A stretch of DNA of 23,287 bases from positions 1 through 23,287 of the IMG/VR virus record IMGVR_UViG_3300023109_000147. One strand, given 5' to 3'. The notes under the pieces are model-generated. The model saw only the letters and a program-made list of their open reading frames with translations. It searched no databases and had not been told where the DNA came from. This stretch comes from a virus. Of this stretch, positions 1 through 8,577 are shown piece by piece; the stretch's first letter is position 1, and each line of letters starts with the position of its first letter. A program made the position numbers and the translations under genes.

Positions 1-2144
1 AGTTTGAAGATAAATTTGGTACACCTGATGGTACTTACTATACAGAGTATGCAGTGCAGAACTATTTAAGGGAAGCAGGAAGTGCAACTATTGTTAGAGT
101 AGCAGGTGTAGATGGTTATAGTCAAGTGGCACCTATTGGTATTGCAATAACTGGTTCAGCTGGATTAAAATTAATTTCAACACTTCACTCAACACATAAT
201 GGTGATGAAGAAGTTGGATTTAGTGGATTTAGTATAGCTGATGGAAGTGCAACTGGTTCATTTGTTGTTAGTGGTAGTGGTATTGGAGAAATATCTTCTT
301 CTTTAGACTCAACTGATAATAATGATGTAACTGATGTATTTGGTTCTAACCCAAGAGGTTCGAAAGATGCATATACATATTCTTACTTTAAGAACGCATA
401 CGATGGAATCGTTGATAAGAATGAAGTACAGTCGGTTGTATTACCAACTCAAAATTTTTCTGTTGATGCACAAACGGCACACACACCATATGTAAAATCA
501 CAATTAATCTCCGGTGAAAGATATGATTTATTTCGTTTCCATACATTAGGACATGGTAATGGTGAAAATAAAAGATTTAAAGTTTCTATATCTGGTGTAA
601 AGGCAGCTGGTGAAGATGGTGGTACTGATTATTCAGTATTCTCATTAACTATCCGTTCTTATTCAGATACAGATAAAAGAAAAGTAGTATTAGAATCATT
701 TAATAATGTTAACTTAGACCCAGGTTCTGCAAATTATATTGCAAGAGTAATTGGTGATAGATATAGTACTATTGATTCAAATGGAAAGATTACCGAAAAT
801 GGTGATTGGATAAACAACTCTAAGTATATTAGAGTAGAAGTAGGAGAACAAGGTTCATATCCTGTATCTGCTGCACCATTTGGACATGGGGCTTATTCTA
901 ATCCAATTAAAGCAACTGTTGAAACTATCGTTCCTTCAGCTGTATTCCAAACTGGTTCAATAGCTAACACAACTGGTAACCCACAATTTTATGCTGGATT
1001 TGATTTTGAATCAATCGGTGTAAAAGATGATAACGCTAACTATATGAAACCTCTACCAGAAAGTGTAGGAGTTGGTTCAAACGTAGTATTTGGATTTGAT
1101 GGAAATGTAAGTGGAGTTGGTTTAACATTAGAAATGACTGGTTCTGATTCATCAGATATGATTAAGAGACAATTCTCTTTAGGTTTCCAAGGTGGATTTG
1201 ATGGAATGAGTCCTAATAGAGAAATCGCTTTAGGTTCTTCTATTTCAACTGGAAACTCACAAGGATTTGATTTAACTGATTCAACTAAGTTTGGTTCTAA
1301 GGCATACGCAAAGGCTGTAAATGCTATATCAAACGCTGATGAGTATGATATTAATATGGTAGTAACACCAGGTATTGTAAGAAGATTACACCCTGCAGTT
1401 ACAACTGATGTATTAGATATGGTTGAGGCTAGACAAGATTGTTTCTATATCTCTGATTTAACTGGGGTAAACGATACAATAACACAAGTAACTACTCAGG
1501 CTAATGCAATTGATTCAAACTACATAGGTTCTTACTACCCTTGGGTTAAGACAGTAGACTCTAATACAAATAAACTAGTTTCAGTACCACCATCAGTATT
1601 ACTACCAGCAGTATACGCAGCAAATGATGCCATATCGGCAGAATGGTTTGCTCCTGCAGGTCTTAATAGAGGAGGTATTATCGGAGCAGTTAGTGTATTG
1701 AATAGATTGACACACTCTGAAAGAGATACTTTATATGAAAACAAAGTAAATCCTATTGCTACTTTCCCTGGACAAGGTATCGTTGCATTTGGACAAAAGA
1801 CTTTACAAGATAAGGCTTCTGCATTAGATAGAATTAATGTAAGAAGATTATTAATCAATGTTAAAAAGTTTGTTGCTTCTACATCTAGATTCTTAGTATT
1901 TGAACAAAATACGGCTCAGACAAGAGGTAGATTCATTAATACTGTACAACCTTACTTAGAAGGAATTCAACAAAGACAAGGATTGTATGCATTTAAAGTA
2001 GTTATGGATGAATCTAACAACGGACCTGATGTGGTTGATAGAAACATACTTGCTGGACAGATATTTTTACAACCGGCTAAGACGGCTGAATTCATTGTAA
2101 TTGATTTCAACATCTTACCAACTGGAGCATCGTTCTCGGCATAA
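1..2144 (+). CDS. Contractile tail sheath protein (T4 gp18-like), 5' end missing
   Basis: Forms the contractile sheath around the tail tube and drives DNA injection. The frame is open from base 3 to the TAA at 2142-2144, giving 713 visible residues; the true start is left of the window. The GTG at 54 is an internal codon, since family-like sequence (FGTPDGTYYTEYA) continues upstream of it. The last 160 residues carry the typical sheath C-terminus: NPIATFPGQGIVAFGQKTL, then RINVRRLLINVKKFV, FLVFEQN and, near the end, PAKTAEFIVIDF. These match the conserved gp18 C-terminal pattern as I know it. The middle region (about residues 60-330) is Ser/Gly/Thr-rich and probably the variable surface insertion. 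Codon use is AT-rich like the rest. The next gene encodes the tube, the usual gp18-gp19 order. Confidence 0.95.
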   Translation, partial: FEDKFGTPDGTYYTEYAVQNYLREAGSATIVRVAGVDGYSQVAPIGIAITGSAGLKLISTLHSTHNGDEEVGFSGFSIADGSATGSFVVSGSGIGEISSSLDSTDNNDVTDVFGSNPRGSKDAYTYSYFKNAYDGIVDKNEVQSVVLPTQNFSVDAQTAHTPYVKSQLISGERYDLFRFHTLGHGNGENKRFKVSISGVKAAGEDGGTDYSVFSLTIRSYSDTDKRKVVLESFNNVNLDPGSANYIARVIGDRYSTIDSNGKITENGDWINNSKYIRVEVGEQGSYPVSAAPFGHGAYSNPIKATVETIVPSAVFQTGSIANTTGNPQFYAGFDFESIGVKDDNANYMKPLPESVGVGSNVVFGFDGNVSGVGLTLEMTGSDSSDMIKRQFSLGFQGGFDGMSPNREIALGSSISTGNSQGFDLTDSTKFGSKAYAKAVNAISNADEYDINMVVTPGIVRRLHPAVTTDVLDMVEARQDCFYISDLTGVNDTITQVTTQANAIDSNYIGSYYPWVKTVDSNTNKLVSVPPSVLLPAVYAANDAISAEWFAPAGLNRGGIIGAVSVLNRLTHSERDTLYENKVNPIATFPGQGIVAFGQKTLQDKASALDRINVRRLLINVKKFVASTSRFLVFEQNTAQTRGRFINTVQPYLEGIQQRQGLYAFKVVMDESNNGPDVVDRNILAGQIFLQPAKTAEFIVIDFNILPTGASFSA

Positions 2145-2163
2145 ACAAAAAAAATGAATAACT

Positions 2164-2173
2164 AATATTTATT
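2164..2173 (+). promoter_or_regulatory. L-class promoter box (AATATTTATT) before tail tube gene
   Basis: The box lies 23 nt before the tube ATG and is followed by AGTATAAAA, which recurs after the box at 3787-3796. It resembles the Bacteroidetes -7 element in its ATATTT core but lacks the final G. I infer a phage-specific promoter; orientation follows the gene. Confidence 0.5.
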
Positions 2174-2196
2174 AGTATAAAAGGAAAAATAAAAAA

Positions 2197-2685
2197 ATGG
2201 CAGAAGTATTAGAATTTAACGAAATGATGTTCACCAACTTCGAACCGAAGATGAAGAACAGGTATATAATGGAGATTGATGGAATTCAATCATACCTTAT
2301 AAAAGCTGCAAGTAGACCTGCGATAAACTTTGAGACGGTGAAATTAGACCATATCAATACTTATAGAAAACTACAAGGTAAAGGAGAGTGGCAAGACATT
2401 ACAATAACAATGTATGACCCAATCGTACCTTCAGGTGCTCAACAAGTAATGGAATGGGTAAGACTAGGATATGAATCTTTAACTGGTAGAAAAGGTTACG
2501 CCGATTTCTACAAAAAGGATATTGATTTCTATATGTTAGGACCTGTTGGAGATAAAATCGAACAATGGAAGTTAAAAGGTGCATTTATTCAAGCAGCTAA
2601 CTTTAATGATTTATCATTTGACTCTAATGACCCTGCTGATATCGAATTAACCCTTTCTTACGATTACGCAATATTAGAATTTTAA
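2197..2685 (+). CDS. Tail tube protein (T4 gp19-like)
   Basis: Structural subunit of the inner tail tube through which DNA passes. The protein has 162 residues, close to T4 gp19 size (about 163). Early residues read FEPKMKNRYIMEIDG, followed by a short beta-rich domain with WQDITITMYDP in the middle and an ending of ELTLSYDYAILEF. This is the usual opening (membrane of beta strands, YxMEIDG) and closing of gp19 family members. It follows the sheath gene directly, as in T4-like phages, but has its own L-class box upstream and a strong terminator downstream, so tube can be made as a separate transcript. This fits the large copy number needed. The ATG is preceded by an A-rich leader with only a weak SD-like GGA. 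Confidence 0.92.
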   Translation: MAEVLEFNEMMFTNFEPKMKNRYIMEIDGIQSYLIKAASRPAINFETVKLDHINTYRKLQGKGEWQDITITMYDPIVPSGAQQVMEWVRLGYESLTGRKGYADFYKKDIDFYMLGPVGDKIEQWKLKGAFIQAANFNDLSFDSNDPADIELTLSYDYAILEF

Positions 2686-2713
2686 GATATTATTCACTAC
2701 TATCTATATTTTG

Positions 2714-2747
2714 AAAAGGTTCTCTTAGTGAGAACCTTTTTTATTTT
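2714..2747 (+). terminator. Rho-independent terminator after tail tube
   Basis: A perfect 11-bp stem (AAAAGGTTCTC at 2714-2724 and GAGAACCTTTT at 2730-2740) with loop TTAGT is followed by TTATTTTAT. It sits 28 nt after the tube stop codon. Confidence 0.9.
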
Positions 2748-2763
2748 ATAACTTTTTGTTTTC

Positions 2764-2777
2764 GATATACTTATATA
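2764..2777 (+). promoter_or_regulatory. Degenerate L-class box before gp26-like gene
   Basis: CGATATACTTATATAT resembles the SSB-leader box CGATATTTATATAT but carries a two-base insertion (AC). It lies between a strong terminator and the ATG at 2800, so a promoter is expected here. The assignment is tentative. Confidence 0.3.
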
Positions 2778-2799
2778 TACAACTAATAAAGGTTAAATT

Positions 2800-3573
2800 A
2801 TGAGCGAAAATAAATTTGAATTCCCAACTGAGGTAATTGATTTACCATCTAAAGGTTTGGGATACCCAGAAGACCACCCCCTAAAAAAAGGAAATATTGA
2901 AATTAAGTATATGACTGCGAGAGAAGAAGATATTCTTGCATCACAATCTTTAATTAAAAAGGGTGTAGTTTTAGATAAGTTATTTGAATCAGTAGTTGTA
3001 GAGCCTGATTTAAATATAAACGATATTCTTATTGGAGATAAAAATGCTATTTTATTAGCAACTAGAGTATTAGGATATGGACCAGAATACAAAGTAGAGA
3101 TAACTGACCCATCTACATTAGAGGAACAATCAGTAACTATTGACTTATCTAAAGTAAAAACTAAAGATTTTAATGAGGAATTACTAAATTCTGAAAATCT
3201 TTATAAATTCAAATTACCAAAAAGTGGAACTGAATTAGAGTTTAAACTTTTAACACATGGTGATGAATTAGAAATTACAAAAGAAAACCAAGCATTGGCT
3301 AGATTGTATAAAGGAAAGGGAGATGCTACATTTGATGTAACCACTCGTTTGAAGTATATGATTCAATCAGTAGATGGTAATAACGATAGAGGAAATATTA
3401 CTAAGTGGGTACAAAACTCATTCTTAGCATTAGATACTAAAGCATTTAGAAAATACGTTAAAGAAATTAGTCCAGATATGGATTTAAAATTCAATTTCAC
3501 ATCGGAGTTGACGGGTGAGGAGGAGGCACTCGATATCCCCTTTGGGGCCGGGTTTTTTTACCCTGCCGAGTAA
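2800..3573 (+). CDS. gp26-like baseplate hub / tail assembly protein
   Basis: 257 residues with the hallmarks of the T4 gp26 baseplate family: IDLPSKGLGYP (18-28), MTAREEDILASQSLIKKG (about 38-55), GDKNAILLATRVLGYG (about 79-94), and a C-terminus ending PFGAGFFYPAE. In T4, gp26 belongs to the central baseplate hub assembly set. Here the gene lies between the tail tube and the tape measure, exactly where other tailed phages encode the tail-assembly chaperone whose longer form is made by ribosomal frameshifting. A second frame overlaps its 3' end through a T7 run at 3553-3559, so a 321-322 residue extended form is likely. The gene starts at an ATG behind AATAAAGGTTAAATT. I am confident of the family; the chaperone role is inference from position. 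Confidence 0.85.
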   Translation: MSENKFEFPTEVIDLPSKGLGYPEDHPLKKGNIEIKYMTAREEDILASQSLIKKGVVLDKLFESVVVEPDLNINDILIGDKNAILLATRVLGYGPEYKVEITDPSTLEEQSVTIDLSKVKTKDFNEELLNSENLYKFKLPKSGTELEFKLLTHGDELEITKENQALARLYKGKGDATFDVTTRLKYMIQSVDGNNDRGNITKWVQNSFLALDTKAFRKYVKEISPDMDLKFNFTSELTGEEEALDIPFGAGFFYPAE

Positions 3574-3766
3574 CTACTCAATTCAACTTCACAACCAGAT
3601 TTGGGAGTTGGTTAACTTTGGTAATGGATTTACTTGGAGAGATGTTTACTTCATGCCAATACAATGGAGAAAGTTCTATTTTAAGAAACTAGTAGAATTA
3701 AAGAAAAAAGAATCAGCTGAATACAAAAAGGCTGAAAGACAATCAAAAGTAAGGGTTAGAAAATAA
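3515..3766 (+). CDS. +1-frame extension of the gp26-like protein (tail assembly chaperone C-terminus)
   Basis: This open frame overlaps the end of the gp26-like gene by 59 nt. It carries a coherent 68-residue segment after the T7 run: IQLHNQIWELVNFGNG, then WRDVYFMPIQWRKFYFKKL and a charged lysine-rich helix. The frame has no ATG before the one coding the Met of MPIQW, which lies inside the conserved-looking part. Only a GTG at 3515 or a TTG at 3542 could start it independently. I therefore read it as the tail of a frameshift fusion of 321 (+1) or 322 (-2) residues, analogous to lambda G-T and Mu tail chaperones. The alternatives are independent initiation behind GAGGAGG, or a homopolymer miscount in the assembly: six Ts would give one continuous gene. 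The function of the segment is not known to me beyond the positional analogy. Confidence 0.7.
   Translation: MRRRHSISPLGPGFFTLPSNYSIQLHNQIWELVNFGNGFTWRDVYFMPIQWRKFYFKKLVELKKKESAEYKKAERQSKVRVRK
3546..3567 (+). promoter_or_regulatory. Probable programmed ribosomal frameshift site (T7 run inside a hairpin)
   Basis: The upstream frame reads GGG TTT TTT TAC; the downstream frame reads GGT TTT TTT ACC. A +1 slip (skipping T3559) or a -2 slip on the seven Ts joins the two frames. The run is the loop of an 8-bp stem with one mismatch, GGCCGGGT (3546-3553) against ACCCTGCC (3560-3567). This is unusually GC-rich for the window. Just upstream lie CCCCTTTGGGG (3537-3547) and GAGGAGGAGG (3517-3526), the strongest Shine-Dalgarno-like string I saw. 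Confidence 0.6.
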
Positions 3767-3782
3767 TCCTTACTTTTTTTTT
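3745..3782 (+). terminator. Strong terminator overlapping the end of the frameshift extension
   Basis: A 14-bp stem with one G-U pair (AAAAGTAAGGGTTA at 3745-3758, TAATCCTTACTTTT at 3764-3777) with loop GAAAA is followed by a run of Ts to 3782. The left arm lies in the last codons and the stop codon TAA forms the start of the right arm. Confidence 0.9.
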
Positions 3783-3786
3783 ATCC

Positions 3787-3796
3787 AATATTTATA
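3787..3796 (+). promoter_or_regulatory. L-class promoter box (AATATTTATA) before tape-measure operon
   Basis: Exact core ATATTTATA lies five bases after the terminator T run and 28 nt before the next ATG. It is followed by ATAGTATAAAAG, nearly as after the tube box at 2164. It likely drives the 7.5-kb tail/baseplate operon, in which I see no further terminator before 11282. Confidence 0.55.
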
Positions 3797-3824
3797 ATAG
3801 TATAAAAGTATAAACACATTACTC

Positions 3825-4028
3825 ATGTCAAAAAAGAAAATAAATGAACTAAATCTGGCTTCTCGATTCATAGGAGATTTCTTCGATGGACTTCAAAGGG
3901 GCACTGCTGATAGACTAATCAAGAAAGCAGCAGAAAGAGGAATACCAAAAGAGCTTACTGATAGAATGGAAAAAATCAACAAACAGAAAGCAGAAATCGA
4001 TGCACTAATGAAGAAATATTCTAAATAA
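3825..4028 (+). CDS. Small helical protein before the tape measure, unknown
   Basis: 67 residues, basic and probably all alpha-helical: SRFIGDFFDGLQRGTADRL in the first half, then a charged helix ending ALMKKYSK. No catalytic or metal-binding motif and no signal peptide are visible. It is the first gene after a strong terminator and an L-class box, 13 nt before the tape measure gene. A role in tail assembly or as a tape-measure partner is therefore plausible, but this is inference from position. I do not recognise a named family. The reading frame is convincing from its position, its codon use matching the neighbours and its tight spacing. Confidence 0.75.
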   Translation: MSKKKINELNLASRFIGDFFDGLQRGTADRLIKKAAERGIPKELTDRMEKINKQKAEIDALMKKYSK

Positions 4029-4041
4029 ATACGAATAAAAA

Positions 4042-6468
4042 ATGGCCAACGATAAAGATAGTCTTAAAATAAAACAAGATATTGCTACACTACAGCAAGC
4101 TATAGCACGTCAAGAAGCCAATACAAATGAACTTATTGAGATAAGAAATCAAAAAATACGTGCATACAAAAAAGAAATATTAGTTCTTGCTAGAGAACTT
4201 AAAAAAGTAAACCAACAATCACTTGATGCATATGGTAGTGCCGAACAATCGATAGGTTCTATATCTGGTATTTATAAAAATTTACAAGAGTCTCAACAAA
4301 AATCATTAAAATTACAACAGGATTCATTTGCAGAAGGTAGTCAACAAGAAAAATCTGCATTTAAAATAGCTTCTATTAATAGGCAAATAAGTGACTTATC
4401 TGCATCTGATGTCCAACAAAAGGCAGCATTACTTAGCTTAAGAAACGATGAGATGGCGGCTATATCTAAAGGATTGGATGCAAATTCTGCAGTTCTTAAA
4501 AATCTAGAAGAACAAAATAAAATAGCAATCAATAATTCAAATCTTTCAGAAGATGAGATAGAAGCTCTTAAAAAACAAGTAACTGCACAAGAAGCATTAA
4601 AATCTTCAATGCAAGCTATAACAGAAACTGCTCAAACATTTGTTAGTAGGCTCAGTAGTGCAGAAGGTATAACTGGGTTACTACTAATAGGTAGTGGAAA
4701 GTTTTTTGGTAAACTATCCGAAGTAAATGCAGAATTAGGACAAGTTGGTGAAGGTTTAAGTGGAGCAGCTGGTAGTGCAACTTTATTAAGTTTTGCATTT
4801 GGTGATTCTGCTACAACATTAAAAGCTTTATCTGCCGAAATGGGTGGATTGGAAGATGCTACATTTGGAGCACAACTTCAGACTAGTATAATGGCCAATA
4901 ATATGGGTATTACTGGTACTGAAGCAGCTACATTGAGTGGTTCTTTATCTAGATTAAATGATGGTTCATTAGAAACTGCTGGTAATCTTGCAGATGGTAC
5001 AAGAGAATTTGCTAGAATGAATAATATACCTGTTTCTCAATTAATGGGTGATGTTGCTGGTGCAACTGAAGAGTTTGCATTATTTGGAAAAGATGGTGGT
5101 AAAAATATATTACAAGCTGCAGGTTATGCTGCTAAGTTAGGTACTAACATGAGTACAATTAGTGGTATAGCAGATGGGTTACTTGATTTTGAATCATCTA
5201 TTACCAAAGAATTAGAATTGGGAGCAATGTTAGGTAAAAACATTAATCTTGATAAGGCCAGACAATTAGCAATGGAAGGTGACTTAGAGGGTATGATGAA
5301 AGAAACCCTAAGTTCACTTGGTGGGATTGATGCATTTAACAAAATGGATTACTTCCAAAAGAAAGCTACGGCAGATTTATTAGGTGTATCAGTTGCAGAA
5401 CTTGGAAAAATGGCAACCAACCAAGAAAAAGCACAAAAAGTATCTAAATTAATGAGTGGTGATTTCTCTAACATTGGGGAATCACTTAAGGCATTAGTTT
5501 CTCAAGCAGGCCCAAAACTTTTAGATTGGGGAGGTAAGTTTTTAACACTATCTGCCCAGGCAGGCCAATCTTGGACTGGTATAACCACTGTATTGGGTGG
5601 GATTCGTGAGAAATTCAAAGGACTTGGTGGTGGAGCAACTGATGCTGCTAGTTCTATCTCCGGCCCATTAACTAAGGCTGGTAAACCTGATATGAGGTTT
5701 AACTCCAATAAAGGTGGTGTAAGTGATATGTTAAAAGGAAAATCTAATCCAGCTGGCAAGGGTGGAATGATGGATTCGATGTCTAAAATAAATATGAATG
5801 CAGTTCTTAAAGGAGCAGCAGCAATGGTAATAGTAGCCGCATCAGTATTCGTATTTGGAAAAGCAGTACAAGAATTTATGAAGGTTAGTTGGAAAGCAGT
5901 CGGAATGGCTGTGGTATCAATGTTAGCTTTAGTTGGAGCAGTTTCTTTATTAGGTGCAATTATGATGAGTGGAGTTGGGGCAGTAGCAATATTAGCCGGA
6001 GCTGCAGCAATGTTAGTTATTGCATCATCTGTATTAGTATTAGGAATTGCACTTCAGCAAATAGGAACTGGATTTGAAATGTTAAGTAGTGGTATTGGAA
6101 CATTAATGCCACAATTGTTATCTATATCTACTGTGATTGGTGGATTGGTATTACTAATTCCAGCAATAGGATTATTATCATTATCATTAATGGGATTATC
6201 TGCATCGTTGGTAGCATTGGGTGTAGCTGGAATACTTGCATCACCTGGTTTACTCGCACTTTCAGTAGTTGGTACAGTAACTTCAGGATTAAATTCACTT
6301 ATGGGTGGTGGTGATAGTAAAAGTAGTAATGATGAAATACCAGCATGGGTGGAGGAACTAAAAACAACATTCAGAGAAACAAAAGATGTTTATATGGATG
6401 GTACAAAGGTTACATCTGTTATAAAGAGTAAAGTAAGTAAGGTAGGAAGTAATACATACGCAATATAA
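4042..6468 (+). CDS. Tail tape measure protein
   Basis: 808 residues. Sets tail length and is held inside the tube until injection. The first 200 residues are Gln/Lys/Glu-rich and look like long coiled coil (KIKQDIATLQQAIARQEAN and after). The middle (about 220-500) is Ala/Gly/Ser-rich. From about 585 to 755 there are several long hydrophobic stretches (for example AAAMVIVAASVFVFGKAVQ and LLIPAIGLLSLSLMGLSAS) typical of the membrane-active part of tape measures. Identification rests on size, this domain order and position between the tail chaperone unit and the baseplate genes; sequence identity within the family is generally low. At the usual rule of about 1.5 angstrom per residue the tail would be roughly 120 nm. 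Two TAA codons end the gene in tandem. Confidence 0.88.
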   Translation: MANDKDSLKIKQDIATLQQAIARQEANTNELIEIRNQKIRAYKKEILVLARELKKVNQQSLDAYGSAEQSIGSISGIYKNLQESQQKSLKLQQDSFAEGSQQEKSAFKIASINRQISDLSASDVQQKAALLSLRNDEMAAISKGLDANSAVLKNLEEQNKIAINNSNLSEDEIEALKKQVTAQEALKSSMQAITETAQTFVSRLSSAEGITGLLLIGSGKFFGKLSEVNAELGQVGEGLSGAAGSATLLSFAFGDSATTLKALSAEMGGLEDATFGAQLQTSIMANNMGITGTEAATLSGSLSRLNDGSLETAGNLADGTREFARMNNIPVSQLMGDVAGATEEFALFGKDGGKNILQAAGYAAKLGTNMSTISGIADGLLDFESSITKELELGAMLGKNINLDKARQLAMEGDLEGMMKETLSSLGGIDAFNKMDYFQKKATADLLGVSVAELGKMATNQEKAQKVSKLMSGDFSNIGESLKALVSQAGPKLLDWGGKFLTLSAQAGQSWTGITTVLGGIREKFKGLGGGATDAASSISGPLTKAGKPDMRFNSNKGGVSDMLKGKSNPAGKGGMMDSMSKINMNAVLKGAAAMVIVAASVFVFGKAVQEFMKVSWKAVGMAVVSMLALVGAVSLLGAIMMSGVGAVAILAGAAAMLVIASSVLVLGIALQQIGTGFEMLSSGIGTLMPQLLSISTVIGGLVLLIPAIGLLSLSLMGLSASLVALGVAGILASPGLLALSVVGTVTSGLNSLMGGGDSKSSNDEIPAWVEELKTTFRETKDVYMDGTKVTSVIKSKVSKVGSNTYAI

Positions 6469-6474
6469 TAAGAT

Positions 6475-8280
6475 ATGCCAACATTAGAACAATTATTTAA
6501 AAATAGACAACTTCCCTCACAAGGTGGAAAGACTGCAGAAGAGGCATATGATATTAGAAATTCAAAAGATATTCGTATTTCAGCAGCAGACCCATTTGTG
6601 AATACAGTTGGTATGTCTTTAGCTAGATTAGCTAGAAAAAATTTAGGAGCTAAAGGAAGTGAAACTCTTTTAGAAGAAGAAGTAACAGGAGCTAGATTAA
6701 TAAGAACGGCATCAATGCCATTTATATATGGTAGTGAATTACCAAGATTAACACTTAGAACTACTACACTTTTGGATACAATGAGAGCAGCAACTGGTGG
6801 TGATGATGGTGGTGGTGGTCCATTGGGTAATCTTATCAAAAAAGGTAGAGATGCAGTACTTAATAGTAAATTCTTAGGAATTCCACAAACAATAATACCA
6901 ACCAAAGTAGCAACTAATAAACTGATTAAAGAAATGTTAGCTGGTACTAGTGATAGTGCAGATAGTGGTCAAATTCAAAAAAATTATCTACAAACTTTAA
7001 AATCTGTAAAAGAAGCTGGTGAAGGTAAACCATTAGGACAGTTCTTAAAAGGTTTAGGTGGTGGTAATATAAAAGATATCGGTAAACAGGCATTAGGTAG
7101 TGCACTAAAATTAGGAAAGGATAAATTAAGAGGAGCATTATTTGGAGGAGCTCCTACAACTGGATTCAATGGGGCATCATTAGCTGGTTTAAAAAATACA
7201 ACAACAAATTATGGTAGTATTTCTGTTCCTGGTGAAATCAATAGAACAGCTGATAATTATGGTGTAATAGATGTAAAGGGTTTAATGTATTCTAAGACAT
7301 TTGATTTAAAATTACCACCAAAGGTAGAAATACCAATGTGGGGTGTTGATTTAGATGGAGTTAACTCAAAGGGTACAGATACAAGAGTTGGTTTAGATAA
7401 CAATAAACAAAATGACCCAAATCCTAACAAACTTGATTTTGTTGATATATCCGATGAAGGTGGTTTAGGTGGAAGATACTCAAAAGCTCTAAAAGACTTA
7501 GATACACCAAATAAGATATTATTCAGTTCAAATCCTGATAGAAAGGGTAAATCATTTGCAAGTAAGATTAAAAGACCAATATCAAAGGATGATTTTATAG
7601 AAAAGAAAAGAGGTATGGGTCAGATATCTGATACTATAAATAAAACATCAATATTTGATGGAGACACTAAAGATTTGGGTAATGGTAGTACGTTAGATGA
7701 TTATGATTTTGTACCATTAAAGTTTACTTCTGTACATACAAATAAAACAGTACAATTTAGAGCAACATTAAGTGGGTTGACTGAAGCACTTTCTCCATCA
7801 TGGGATTCTCATAAGTTTATTGGTTCACCATTTAGTAATTACACATATAGTGGAATAGAAAGAAGTGTAACTTTTAATTTTAAAGTTTATTCATTAAATG
7901 CAGAAGAACATAAAATAGGATGGGATAAAATTAACTTTTTAAATTCATTGGTATTCCCGCAAGGGTATTATGATTCATCGGCAATAGTTCCTCCATTTAT
8001 TAAATTAACTATTGGTGATTTATATAAAGGTAAATTATCATTTATCGAATCTTTATCTCATACATGGGATGATAGTACTCCTTGGAATGTAACTAATAAA
8101 GAACATAAAGTATCGGTGAATGACGCGAATACTATAACTGGTACTTCAGAAGATGCTGATATAGATATGAAAGGATATAGATTGCCATTTATTACTGATG
8201 TAGCAATGAGTGTTAAATTTTTGTTAAGTAAAAATAATACATCATCCAAAAAATTCTATTCATTTACACCAACAACATAA
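6475..8280 (+). CDS. Baseplate protein, probably tube-initiation or inner baseplate component
   Basis: 601 residues. The N-terminal half is Gly/Lys-rich and likely extended (GGDDGGGGPLGNLIKKG at about 103-119). The C-terminal region (about 410-590) is a beta-rich domain with FRATLSGLTEALSPSWDSH, FIGSPFSNYTYSGIERSV, VPPFIKLTIGD and a late DDSTPW. This combination, a fold with PxW followed by a YxGxxR strand and an IGD strand, is what I associate with tail-tube-like baseplate proteins in the position of T4 gp48/gp54, which cap the baseplate and nucleate the tube. It starts six bases after the tape measure, as gp48 follows gp29 in T4. The role is moderately supported; the exact T4 equivalent is uncertain. 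Confidence 0.65.
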   Translation: MPTLEQLFKNRQLPSQGGKTAEEAYDIRNSKDIRISAADPFVNTVGMSLARLARKNLGAKGSETLLEEEVTGARLIRTASMPFIYGSELPRLTLRTTTLLDTMRAATGGDDGGGGPLGNLIKKGRDAVLNSKFLGIPQTIIPTKVATNKLIKEMLAGTSDSADSGQIQKNYLQTLKSVKEAGEGKPLGQFLKGLGGGNIKDIGKQALGSALKLGKDKLRGALFGGAPTTGFNGASLAGLKNTTTNYGSISVPGEINRTADNYGVIDVKGLMYSKTFDLKLPPKVEIPMWGVDLDGVNSKGTDTRVGLDNNKQNDPNPNKLDFVDISDEGGLGGRYSKALKDLDTPNKILFSSNPDRKGKSFASKIKRPISKDDFIEKKRGMGQISDTINKTSIFDGDTKDLGNGSTLDDYDFVPLKFTSVHTNKTVQFRATLSGLTEALSPSWDSHKFIGSPFSNYTYSGIERSVTFNFKVYSLNAEEHKIGWDKINFLNSLVFPQGYYDSSAIVPPFIKLTIGDLYKGKLSFIESLSHTWDDSTPWNVTNKEHKVSVNDANTITGTSEDADIDMKGYRLPFITDVAMSVKFLLSKNNTSSKKFYSFTPTT

Positions 8281-8281
8281 T

Positions 8282-8572
8282 ATGGCAAGTAGATACGAAA
8301 ATAACAGAAGTAAAAAAATTAATGATGGTAGGGTTGTATATCGTTCTAAGATATATCCTGAAATTCCATTAAGAGATGATGATATCTATGTAGCAAGTGA
8401 AACAGGTGATAGGTTAGATACTCTTGCATTTCAGTACTATAAAGATTCATCACTATGGTGGATAATTGCATCAGCAAATAACATACATAATGCTCCATTT
8501 GGTTTAAAGGATGGTACAATTTTAAGAATACCACAAAACTATATTGAGATAATAGTAAATTTTAGTGAATAA
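8282..8572 (+). CDS. LysM-like baseplate protein (gp53 / XkdP / gpX type)
   Basis: 96 residues. After about 30 residues comes a LysM-like core: GDRLDTLAFQYY (42-53), WWIIASANN (59-67) and LKDGTILRIP (75-84). Such small LysM proteins sit between the tape measure and the hub in many contractile tails (Bacillus XkdP, P2 gpX, the C-terminal part of T4 gp53), where the domain acts as a structural adaptor rather than for cell-wall binding. No signal peptide is present. The ATG follows the previous stop with one base between, so translation is probably coupled. Family assignment is good; wedge versus hub placement is not decided by the sequence. Confidence 0.8.
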   Translation: MASRYENNRSKKINDGRVVYRSKIYPEIPLRDDDIYVASETGDRLDTLAFQYYKDSSLWWIIASANNIHNAPFGLKDGTILRIPQNYIEIIVNFSE

Positions 8573-8577
8573 CAGTT

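Noticed and set aside
54-2144. GTG at 54 as the start of the sheath gene
   Set aside because: The frame is open to the left edge and the 17 codons before it read like sheath sequence, so the gene is truncated by the window, not started here.
3517-3526. GAGGAGGAGG as a frameshift-stimulating Shine-Dalgarno
   Set aside because: It lies about 26 bases before the T run, much farther than in dnaX or prfB. It may be irrelevant or serve internal initiation at TTG 3542, so it is recorded but not used as main evidence.
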